Positions 1 through 5,181 of a stretch of 5,181 nucleotides of DNA are shown in pieces (the first letter of the stretch is position 1; each line of letters begins with the position of its first letter). Under the pieces are notes generated by a model. The model was not told the DNA's origin. It saw nothing but the letters and a program-made list of their open reading frames with translations, and searched no databases. A program made the translations under genes and the position numbers. The stretch is from Acidobacteriota bacterium (GTDB lineage: Bacteria > Actinomycetota > Actinomycetes > Actinomycetales > Micrococcaceae), in the NCBI GenBank assembly GCA_019352125.1, contig JABBNV010000181.1, positions 745 through 5,925 on the forward strand, in the 5' to 3' direction.

Positions 1-361
1 GGCGAAGGTGCTAGCGGATCCGCGTGGTTGGATTGCTCAGCCTGTGCTGCAACTTTCCACCGTCCCCACATTGTCAGGGGATCGTTTTGGGCCTCGCCAC
101 GTGGACCTGAGACCGTTTGCCGTCAACGACGGCGAGGAGGTGTGGGTTTTGCCCGGTGGGCTCACCCGCGTAGCACTCAAGGAAGGTTCACTGATTGTTA
201 ACTCGTCGCAGGGCGGCGGTTCTAAAGACACTTGGGTGCTGGGCGAACCGGGACAAACACCGGTGGAGCGAGTTCCCCGGGAGCAGATCAACGTACGGCA
301 ACGAGTCTCCGTCTGGCCGGTTGAGAGTAACTGGCAAGACCGAGCCAGCGAACAACAGTGA
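1..361 (+). CDS. Circularly permuted type 2 ATP-grasp protein (DUF404/DUF407), C-terminal 119 residues
   Basis: Partial: the gene enters from the left edge (first full codon at base 2) and ends at TGA 359-361. The visible part carries the hallmark C-terminal block of circularly permuted ATP-grasp proteins: LPGGLTRVALKEGSLIVN followed directly by SSQGGGSKDTWVL. In this family that block helps form the nucleotide-binding active site, with the conserved Arg, Ser/Gln and Lys-Asp. ATP-grasp enzymes join a carboxylate to an amine through an acyl-phosphate, so a peptide ligase (amidoligase) activity is predicted. No substrate is known to me. The last ~35 residues (after WVLGEPG) are a hydrophilic, poorly conserved-looking tail. 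The gene lies 20 nt upstream of the alpha-E gene on the same strand, the usual partner. It is probably a soluble cytoplasmic enzyme, an inference because the N-terminus is not in view. Confidence 0.93.
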   Translation, partial: AKVLADPRGWIAQPVLQLSTVPTLSGDRFGPRHVDLRPFAVNDGEEVWVLPGGLTRVALKEGSLIVNSSQGGGSKDTWVLGEPGQTPVERVPREQINVRQRVSVWPVESNWQDRASEQQ

Positions 362-367
362 ATCGCT

Positions 368-374
368 AAGGAGG
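368..374 (+). promoter_or_regulatory. Ribosome binding site of the alpha-E gene
   Basis: A perfect AAGGAGG Shine-Dalgarno sequence lies 7 nt before the ATG at 382, just downstream of the preceding stop codon. It fixes the alpha-E start and suggests strong independent initiation within the operon. Confidence 0.85.
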
Positions 375-381
375 AAATTGC

Positions 382-1308
382 ATGTTGAGTCGAATCGCTG
401 AATCGCTGTTTTGGATTGGCCGCTATGTTGAGCGTGCGGATGGCACTGCACGCATTTTGGACGTTCACCTGGAGCGCCTCAATCACCTCCCGCTGGAGGA
501 ACAAAAAAGGGTGGCCGCTGAGCTGTTGGGCGTGATGGGGGCCCGGCCCGCCTCCGAGGATTTTGGCCTGGCCGAATTGCTGCACGCATTGGCCTATGAC
601 AAATCCAGCGCCACCTCCATCGCCGGATCGCTGGGTGCTGCCCGAGAAAACGCACGCAGAGCTCGCGAAACCGTCTCGTCCTCTCTGTGGGAGAGCCTTA
701 ATACCACCTACTACGGACTCAACCAGCACCGCAAGGATGTGGTGGGAACCTACCGATTCTGCACCTGGGTACTTGAACGTACTGCCATGGTGAGTGGTCT
801 GGCGGACACAACGGTGAGCCATGACCAGAGCTGGCAGTTTTTGGTGCTTGGCCGCTCCCTGGAACGCGCGGACATGACGGCACGGATGCTGTCCACCCGC
901 GACGTCCTATCCGCTGGAATGTCTTGGGTGAATATGTTGCGCTGCGCCGGCGCTTACGAGTCCTTCCTCCGTACTCGCCGTGGGGCATTTGGTGATCAGC
1001 AGGCAGCTGAGTTCTTGTTGCTGGACCGGCTATTTCCACGCTCCATCCTGTACGCGCTGCGAGACGCTGACCGCTGCTTGAAGGCGCTGGACCCGACGGA
1101 TCAGCGGGTAGGTTTCATTAGCGATGCGCGGCGGATTGTTGGTCAGGCGCGTACCTTCCTGGAGTTCCACATCCCCGATGACCTCATAAACGAACTGCCG
1201 GAGCACATGGACCGTGTGCAGAAAGCAGTATCCGCGGCCTCTGATGCCATTGGCCGCACGTATTTCAACCAGGCCCACGATCTCGCATGGGTAGGAGAAA
1301 TCTCATGA
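382..1308 (+). CDS. Alpha-E domain (DUF403) protein
   Basis: Complete protein of 308 residues, close to the usual length (about 310-330) of this all-helical family. The N-terminus MLSRIAESLFWIGRYVERA is the family signature, and the start is fixed by AAGGAGG 7 nt upstream. The motif GRxxERADxTARxL occurs twice, at residues 13-26 and 157-170, suggesting two related helical halves. There is no signal peptide or membrane segment. The biochemical role is not established. The family is nearly always encoded beside a circularly permuted ATP-grasp and a transglutaminase-like protein, sometimes fused to one of them, so it is thought to act with them in making or modifying a peptide. The stop codon overlaps the next start (ATGA, 1305-1308), indicating translational coupling to the transglutaminase-like gene. 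The family call is secure; the function is open. Confidence 0.95.
   Translation: MLSRIAESLFWIGRYVERADGTARILDVHLERLNHLPLEEQKRVAAELLGVMGARPASEDFGLAELLHALAYDKSSATSIAGSLGAARENARRARETVSSSLWESLNTTYYGLNQHRKDVVGTYRFCTWVLERTAMVSGLADTTVSHDQSWQFLVLGRSLERADMTARMLSTRDVLSAGMSWVNMLRCAGAYESFLRTRRGAFGDQQAAEFLLLDRLFPRSILYALRDADRCLKALDPTDQRVGFISDARRIVGQARTFLEFHIPDDLINELPEHMDRVQKAVSAASDAIGRTYFNQAHDLAWVGEIS
1293..1297 (+). promoter_or_regulatory. Ribosome binding site deciding the transglutaminase-like start
   Basis: AGGAG lies 7 nt before the ATG at 1305, inside the end of the alpha-E gene. It favours 1305 over the in-frame ATG at 1287, which would add six residues (MGRRNL), has no comparable site and would overlap the upstream gene by 22 nt. 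Confidence 0.75.
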
Positions 1309-2156
1309 GTCGGTTGCGTATCGTGCACACTACTGTCTACAACTATGACCACCGGGTGACGCTCTCCTACAACGAAGCACGGATGACGCCGTTGACTGAT
1401 CCGGCACAGGTTGTACTTGATTCAAACGTCCGTGTATTGCCTTCACAGGCCGCCGTGCATACGTATCGAGATTACTGGGGTACTCGAGTCACGGCCTTTG
1501 ACATGCAGACGGCTCACTCCTACTTGGAAGTTACTGCCACCACTATGGTGGAGGTTTATAGATCTGAGCGGGCGGTGAGTGAGCCCGAGGGGGCCAGCTG
1601 GGCTGTATTGCAGAGTCCAGCTACCACGGAGAACTTCAGTGACTTCCTGCACCAAACCCCACTGAGCGAACCCGGAACCGAGGTGCGCGCGCTGGCTGCG
1701 GCCGCCGTCGTCGATCATGACCCGCTGCAAGGAGCTACGGCGATTTTTGACGCCATGAGGCAAGAAATGGAATACGTCCCAGGCAGCACTGGCGTGCACA
1801 CAAATGCCGACGAAGCGTGGCAGCAACGCCGCGGGGTGTGCCAGGACCTGGCCCATTTGGCCATCGGCGCCCTGCGAAGTGTCGGTATACCCGCTCGGTA
1901 CGTTTCGGGCTACATCCACCCGCGTCCGAGCGCTGGTATTGGCGAAGCAGTAGCAGGGCAGTCGCACGCGTGGATTGAATTCTGGAACGGCGAATGGCGC
2001 AGCTGGGATCCCACCAACCACAAGCCAGCGGGGGATTTGCATGTCTCGGTGGCCCGCGGCAGGGACTACCGGGACGTAACTCCGCTGAAAGGAATCTTGT
2101 CCGGTGGCGGGGGAGCGAAGCCGCACGTGACTGTACAGATCACCCGGCTGGCGTAG
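1305..2156 (+). CDS. Transglutaminase-like cysteine protein of the ATP-grasp/alpha-E cluster
   Basis: 283 residues from the ATG at 1305. Residues 1 to ~85 match the bacterial transglutaminase N-terminal beta domain, starting MSRLRIVHTTVYNY. The catalytic domain follows at about 125-240. All three members of the papain-like triad are visible: Cys179 in RRGVCQDLAHL, His221 in GQSHAWIEFW and Asp235 in SWDPTNH. An active enzyme is therefore expected, either a peptidase/amidase or an acyl transferase; the sequence cannot distinguish these. No signal peptide is seen, so it probably acts in the cytoplasm. It is the third gene of the operon and overlaps the alpha-E stop by 4 nt. Close relatives share this gene order (Rv2409c type). 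Members of this family are often annotated only as transglutaminase family protein. It ends 12 bp before the convergent dehydrogenase-like gene. Confidence 0.95.
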   Translation: MSRLRIVHTTVYNYDHRVTLSYNEARMTPLTDPAQVVLDSNVRVLPSQAAVHTYRDYWGTRVTAFDMQTAHSYLEVTATTMVEVYRSERAVSEPEGASWAVLQSPATTENFSDFLHQTPLSEPGTEVRALAAAAVVDHDPLQGATAIFDAMRQEMEYVPGSTGVHTNADEAWQQRRGVCQDLAHLAIGALRSVGIPARYVSGYIHPRPSAGIGEAVAGQSHAWIEFWNGEWRSWDPTNHKPAGDLHVSVARGRDYRDVTPLKGILSGGGGAKPHVTVQITRLA

Positions 2157-2164
2157 GAGACGCT

Positions 2165-2179
2165 GCCCCTACCAGGGGC
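2165..2179. terminator. Candidate bidirectional hairpin between convergent operons
   Basis: A perfect 6-bp GC-rich inverted repeat, GCCCCT-ACC-AGGGGC, lies 8 nt after the transglutaminase-like stop and covers the TAG stop of the opposing gene (2169-2171). It would form on either transcript. No U-rich tract follows on either strand, so it is not a canonical intrinsic terminator. Placement between convergent genes is the main support, and part of the stem is simply coding sequence for the final Pro-Trp-stop. Confidence 0.35.
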
Positions 2180-3620
2180 TCGGCTTGTAATCCTTGATAA
2201 ATACCCCGTACTGGTCCTCGCCGCGCTCACCCATGACGATGGGATCATAGACGCGTGCCGCACCGTCCACCAGGTCTAGCGGCGCGTGGAATCCCTCTTC
2301 GGCCAGCCGTACCTTGGTCTCGTGCGGACGTTCGTCAGTGATCCAACCGGTATCTACCGCGGTCATCAGGATGCCGTCACTCTCCAGCATTTCGGCAGAG
2401 CTGGTGCGAGTCATCATGTTCAGTGCTGCCTTGGCCATGTTGGTGTGGGGATGCCCCGGCCCCTTGTAGGCGCGGGAGAACTGGCCCTCCATGGCGGACA
2501 CGTTCACAATGTACTTACGGCGCGCCGTGGATGCCCGCATGGCTGGCCGAAGCCTGGATACCAGCAGGAATGGTGCCGTGACATTGCACAGCTGAACCTC
2601 CAGCATCTCCAACGGATCCACCTGATCCACTACCTGCGTCCAGCTGTTGAGAGTTCCCAAATCGGGGACCAGACCGCCAGCATCGATGGCCGTGCCGGCG
2701 CTGATGCGCTCTGGGGAGGCGGATCCCATAGAGAGGGCAAGCGAGGTGAGTTCGTCGCCCGCCATCACGGGGTAATCGTGTATTTGAGCAGCTAGAGCCA
2801 GTGGGTGCTTGTCATGAGCGTGCCCAAAGGTGAGCACCTCTGGCAAGGGGAGATCCGCAGGTAGCGGCTCGAGTTCGGCATCAACCAGAGGCTTGTAAGC
2901 ATTTGAGGAGCGGCGAACTGTCTGCGCGGCGTTGTTAATGATGATGTCCAGTGGACCGGCAGCCAGCAGGGAGTCGGTGAGTGCAATGACTTGGGAAGGA
3001 TCCCGCAGGTCAATTCCCACAATCTGGAGCCGGTGGAGCCACTCGGAGCTGTCCTCCATGGCTGCGAACCGCCGGGCGGCATCCTTGGGAAAACGAGTGG
3101 TGATGGTGGTGTGGGCACCGTCGCGCAGGAGCCGCAGCGCAATATACATACCGATTTTGGCTCGGCCACCGGTCAACAGAGCGCGCTTGCCGGTGAGATC
3201 AGTAACTGCATCGCGCTTGCTGTGGTTGAAGGCAGCACAATCCGGGCAAAGCTGGTGGTAGAACGCATCCACCTGCGTGTAATGCTGCTTGCAGATGTAG
3301 CAAGGCCGCGAGCGCTGCAGAGTTCCCGCAACGGCGCCCGTGGCGGATGGCTGCAGCTTGTTGCCTCGTGTCTCATCATCAATGCGATCCGGGGCAGCTG
3401 TGGCCGTACGTTCAATGACAGCACGGTCTGCGGCATTCACCGCATCACGTTTGGTGACACGGCGATGCCGCTTGACCGCCTTGAACATCTTGCCCGTGGC
3501 GCGCCGAACAGCCACGTAGTCCGGATGCTCTTCGTCGTAAACATGGATGCTCTCAAGCACCTTTATCGCGGCCGCAATTTCTTCGGCACTCAGTGCGGCC
3601 GCAGCATCCTCATCATTCAC
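2169..3620 (-). CDS. Atypical short-chain dehydrogenase-like protein with N-terminal Cys4 module
   Basis: 483 residues from a GTG at 3618-3620, about twice the length of a classical SDR. Residues 1 to ~100 are charged and helical in character. Residues 107-128 hold CYIC and CPDC, a zinc-ribbon-like Cys4 pair with FYHQL before the second. The Rossmann part starts near 143: TGGRAKIG (150-157) replaces the TGxxxGIG cofactor motif, and NNAAQT (229-234) matches NNAG. A ~90-residue insertion (about 235-325) follows. The SDR residues Asn346, Ser375 and Lys397 are identifiable, but the Tyr of YxxxK is Thr393 in HTNMAK. I recall this architecture in a conserved family found in bacteria and eukaryotes, with no known substrate. 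An NAD(P)-binding protein is likely; redox activity is uncertain. The start is less certain: no clear Shine-Dalgarno, though an in-frame TAA 9 nt upstream limits extension. It lies 30 nt after glgC on the same strand and is probably cotranscribed. Confidence 0.88.
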   Translation of the reverse strand: MNDEDAAAALSAEEIAAAIKVLESIHVYDEEHPDYVAVRRATGKMFKAVKRHRRVTKRDAVNAADRAVIERTATAAPDRIDDETRGNKLQPSATGAVAGTLQRSRPCYICKQHYTQVDAFYHQLCPDCAAFNHSKRDAVTDLTGKRALLTGGRAKIGMYIALRLLRDGAHTTITTRFPKDAARRFAAMEDSSEWLHRLQIVGIDLRDPSQVIALTDSLLAAGPLDIIINNAAQTVRRSSNAYKPLVDAELEPLPADLPLPEVLTFGHAHDKHPLALAAQIHDYPVMAGDELTSLALSMGSASPERISAGTAIDAGGLVPDLGTLNSWTQVVDQVDPLEMLEVQLCNVTAPFLLVSRLRPAMRASTARRKYIVNVSAMEGQFSRAYKGPGHPHTNMAKAALNMMTRTSSAEMLESDGILMTAVDTGWITDERPHETKVRLAEEGFHAPLDLVDGAARVYDPIVMGERGEDQYGVFIKDYKPSPW

Positions 3621-3650
3621 CCAGCAATTTTAGCGTGCTTTGCCGCGGTG

Positions 3651-5084
3651 TTATGCTTCCGAGCTGGTTGCCGAGTCCAATCCTGAGCTCGCTGCCGAGG
3701 TTGATTCAGAGGCCGCGGCGGCCTGGGCCACCGCTACCGAATCGAGTGAGCGCTGAACCTCAGCACGCCCCGCTGCCGCGACTCGGACAGCTTCTGGCAG
3801 CACCATGGCAGTTTTCTTCGCCAGCGCTATCTCATCTTCATCCGGTGCGGAAACTGATGCGCCCTTCGCCAGAATGGTGATGCCGGAGGGCGTGACCTTA
3901 AACCCACGGGCCAAGTCCAATTTCTTGTCCAAGCCAATGGTGGCAAACGGTGGCACCTTGATGTTCTTGTCAAGGATGGCCCGGTGAACGCAGGCGCCCT
4001 CGCCAACCACCACATTGTCCAACAGTACTGAGTCACTCACTCGTGCGCCGGTTCCTACAAAGCAGTCGTTGGCCAGGATGGAGTTTTCCACTATTCCACC
4101 GGAGATCACTACGCCGCTGGCAACTATGGAGTCAAAAGCGACGCCCACTGCGTTTCCTGGTCCACGGACCAACTTGGCGGGAGGAGAGACACTCTGCCGC
4201 GTATAGATAGGCCATTCGTGGTTGTAGAGGTTGAAGATTGGCAACGGCGAGATCAGGTCTTCTTGTGCCTCGTAATACGAGTCGATAGTCCCTACGTCTC
4301 GCCAATAGTTGCGATCCCGCTCTGTGGAGCCTGGGATCTCATTGGTAGTGAAGTCGTAAACGTAGGCTTCGCCGCGGTCAACGAAGTAGGGAACTATGTC
4401 CCCGCCCATATCGTGTTTCGTGTCCAACCGGTCCGAGTCCGCGTGCAGAGCCTCCACTAGGGCATCAGCATTGAAGACGTAATTTCCCATGGATGCCAGG
4501 AACTGATCAGGGTCATCAGGGAGTCCTGGGGTGCTGGCGGGTTTCTCTACGAAGGCCGAGATCTTGCCGGTGGCACTGTCAGTTTCGATCACTCCAAACT
4601 GGTTGGCCAAGGTCAGGGGCTGTCGGACGGCGGCCACGGTGGCCTTGGCGCCAGAAGCCACATGACTGGCCACCATTTGCGAGAAGTCCATGCGGTACAC
4701 GTGGTCCGCGCCCACCACCACCACAATGTCCGGCTGCGCGTCATGGATGAGGTTCAGAGATTGGTAGATAGCATTGGCGCTACCCAAGAACCAGCTCTTG
4801 CCCACTCGCTGCTGCGCTGGAACGGAGGCAATGTAGTTGTTCAATTGGGTGGACATCCGCCATGTTTCGGAAATGTGCCGGTCCAGGCTGTGCGACTTGT
4901 ACTGAGTGAGCACAACAATTTTCAGATATCCTGAATTGACCAGATTTGAGAGGGCAAAATCTATCAGCCGGTAGCTGCCGGCGAAGGGAACTGCGGGCTT
5001 TGCGCGATCTGCGGTCAGAGGCATTAATCGGTTGCCTTCGCCGCCTGCAAGAACAATTGCCAGTACCTTTTTAGAAGCCATCAT
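3651..5084 (-). CDS. glgC: Glucose-1-phosphate adenylyltransferase (ADP-glucose pyrophosphorylase)
   Basis: Makes ADP-glucose and pyrophosphate from ATP and glucose-1-phosphate, the committed and usually allosterically controlled step of glycogen synthesis in the cytoplasm. 477 residues from the ATG at 5084, chosen because GAGGT lies 7 nt upstream; the adjacent ATG at 5081 (MASKK) is equally possible. The nucleotidyltransferase domain shows LAGGEGNRLMPLT (12-24), RAKPAVPF (27-34), GADHVYRMDF (125-134, catalytic Asp127), the glucose-1-phosphate Lys181 in FVEKP, and DMGGDIVP (225-232). YWRDVGTIDSYYEA (260-273) leads into a C-terminal left-handed beta-helix (about 300-400). Residues ~408-477 form an extra tail rich in Ala, Ser and acidic residues; classical enzymes end near residue 400-430. 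The Lys39 implicated in fructose-1,6-bisphosphate activation in E. coli is Asp26 here. The dehydrogenase-like gene follows 30 nt downstream. Confidence 0.97.
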   Translation of the reverse strand: MMASKKVLAIVLAGGEGNRLMPLTADRAKPAVPFAGSYRLIDFALSNLVNSGYLKIVVLTQYKSHSLDRHISETWRMSTQLNNYIASVPAQQRVGKSWFLGSANAIYQSLNLIHDAQPDIVVVVGADHVYRMDFSQMVASHVASGAKATVAAVRQPLTLANQFGVIETDSATGKISAFVEKPASTPGLPDDPDQFLASMGNYVFNADALVEALHADSDRLDTKHDMGGDIVPYFVDRGEAYVYDFTTNEIPGSTERDRNYWRDVGTIDSYYEAQEDLISPLPIFNLYNHEWPIYTRQSVSPPAKLVRGPGNAVGVAFDSIVASGVVISGGIVENSILANDCFVGTGARVSDSVLLDNVVVGEGACVHRAILDKNIKVPPFATIGLDKKLDLARGFKVTPSGITILAKGASVSAPDEDEIALAKKTAMVLPEAVRVAAAGRAEVQRSLDSVAVAQAAAASESTSAASSGLDSATSSEA

Positions 5085-5091
5085 GCATACC

Positions 5092-5096
5092 ACCTC
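5092..5096 (-). promoter_or_regulatory. Ribosome binding site of glgC
   Basis: On the minus strand GAGGT (within GAGGTGG, 5096-5090) lies 7 nt before ATG 5084 and 10 nt before ATG 5081. It overlaps the in-frame GTG at 5093, which is why that longer start was rejected. Confidence 0.75.
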
Positions 5097-5106
5097 ATAC
5101 TTCTTT

Positions 5107-5116
5107 TTCGGCCGAA
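5107..5116. repeat. 10-bp perfect palindrome upstream of glgC
   Basis: TTCGGCCGAA is a perfect palindrome lying 10 nt upstream of the glgC ribosome site. It falls where the -10 element would be if TTGACA at 5140-5135 is the -35. It could be an operator half of the control region, but 10-bp palindromes are expected a few times by chance in a window this size. Confidence 0.25.
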
Positions 5117-5134
5117 CTCATGGGTCAGACTACT

Positions 5135-5150
5135 TGTCAACGCGGTAACA
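5135..5150 (-). promoter_or_regulatory. Candidate glgC promoter -35 element within a dyad (possible operator)
   Basis: The minus strand reads TGTTACCGCGTTGACA. It contains a perfect TTGACA (-35 consensus) 50 nt upstream of the glgC ATG. The 16 bp form an imperfect dyad around a central CGCG, with six of eight symmetric pairs matching, broadly resembling LacI-family operators with a central CG. No good -10 hexamer is found 16-18 bp downstream (AGTTCG, GTTCGG and TTCGGC at those spacings), so the promoter call is weak. The 97-bp stretch 5085-5181 holds no other feature I can support. Confidence 0.35.
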
Positions 5151-5181
5151 CGACTCACACTAGATGACGGCGCTGAAAACG

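Noticed and set aside
37..822. 261-codon open frame on the minus strand
   Set aside because: It lies antisense to the ATP-grasp and alpha-E genes, whose family motifs are clear. Its translation is low-complexity with no recognisable motif, as expected for antisense frames in high-GC DNA.
1287..1304. Upstream in-frame ATG for the transglutaminase-like protein
   Set aside because: It would overlap the alpha-E gene by 22 nt and has no Shine-Dalgarno site. The ATG at 1305 has AGGAG at ideal spacing and gives the usual family N-terminus.
1443..2126. 227-codon open frame on the minus strand
   Set aside because: Antisense to the transglutaminase-like gene with its intact triad; no motif or ribosome site supports it.
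3621..3650. Possible terminator or promoter between glgC and the dehydrogenase-like gene
   Set aside because: Only a 4-bp GCAA/TTGC pairing and no T-tract or promoter hexamers; too weak to call.
2991..3686. 231-codon open frame on the plus strand
   Set aside because: Antisense to the dehydrogenase-like gene and running into the glgC end; no domain signature is seen.
3711..3723. Perfect inverted repeat GGCCGC-G-GCGGCC
   Set aside because: It falls in the alanine-rich coding tail of glgC, where runs of GCC/GCG codons produce such repeats; no sign of a separate function.
5085..5093. GTG start at 5093 for glgC, adding three residues
   Set aside because: The GTG lies inside the GAGGTGG ribosome site that serves the ATG at 5084 or 5081.
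5164..5181. Plus-strand ATG at 5164 as the start of a divergent gene such as glgA
   Set aside because: Six codons (MTALKT) do not resemble a glycogen synthase N-terminus and there is no ribosome site; a divergent neighbour may lie beyond the window.

Overview
The window looks like chromosomal DNA of a high-GC Gram-positive bacterium (Actinobacteria), most likely Micrococcaceae of the Arthrobacter type. The main pointers are the GlgC sequence, with its actinobacterial signature around TADRAKPAVPF and a long C-terminal tail containing LPEAVR as I recall it from Arthrobacter-type GlgC, the moderately high GC content (judged by eye), and the actinobacterial style of the three-gene cluster on the left. 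The genus is an inference from remembered family patterns, not from a search.

Left half (1-2156, + strand): the 3' end of a circularly permuted ATP-grasp gene (DUF404/DUF407), then a complete alpha-E (DUF403) gene and a complete transglutaminase-like cysteine protease-fold gene. The gaps are 20 nt and a 4-nt ATGA overlap, so this is one tightly coupled operon. The same trio occurs in many bacteria, for example Rv2411c-Rv2410c-Rv2409c in Mycobacterium tuberculosis. It has been predicted from comparative genomics to make or modify a peptide, but its product is not known to me.

Right half (2169-5084, - strand): glgC, encoding ADP-glucose pyrophosphorylase, the committed step of bacterial glycogen synthesis. 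It is followed 30 nt downstream by an unusual 483-residue short-chain dehydrogenase-like protein. That protein carries an N-terminal four-cysteine (zinc-ribbon-like) module, a roughly 90-residue insertion in the Rossmann domain, and Thr where the classical catalytic Tyr should be. The two genes are probably cotranscribed from the region at 5085-5181, which contains a TTGACA -35-like hexamer inside an imperfect 16-bp dyad and a 10-bp palindrome.

The two operons converge with only 12 bp between stop codons (2157-2168). A GC-rich hairpin sits over the junction. There is no sign of mobile elements, tRNA/rRNA or CRISPR. The parts that are not routine are the uncharacterised ATP-grasp/alpha-E/transglutaminase cluster and the atypical dehydrogenase.
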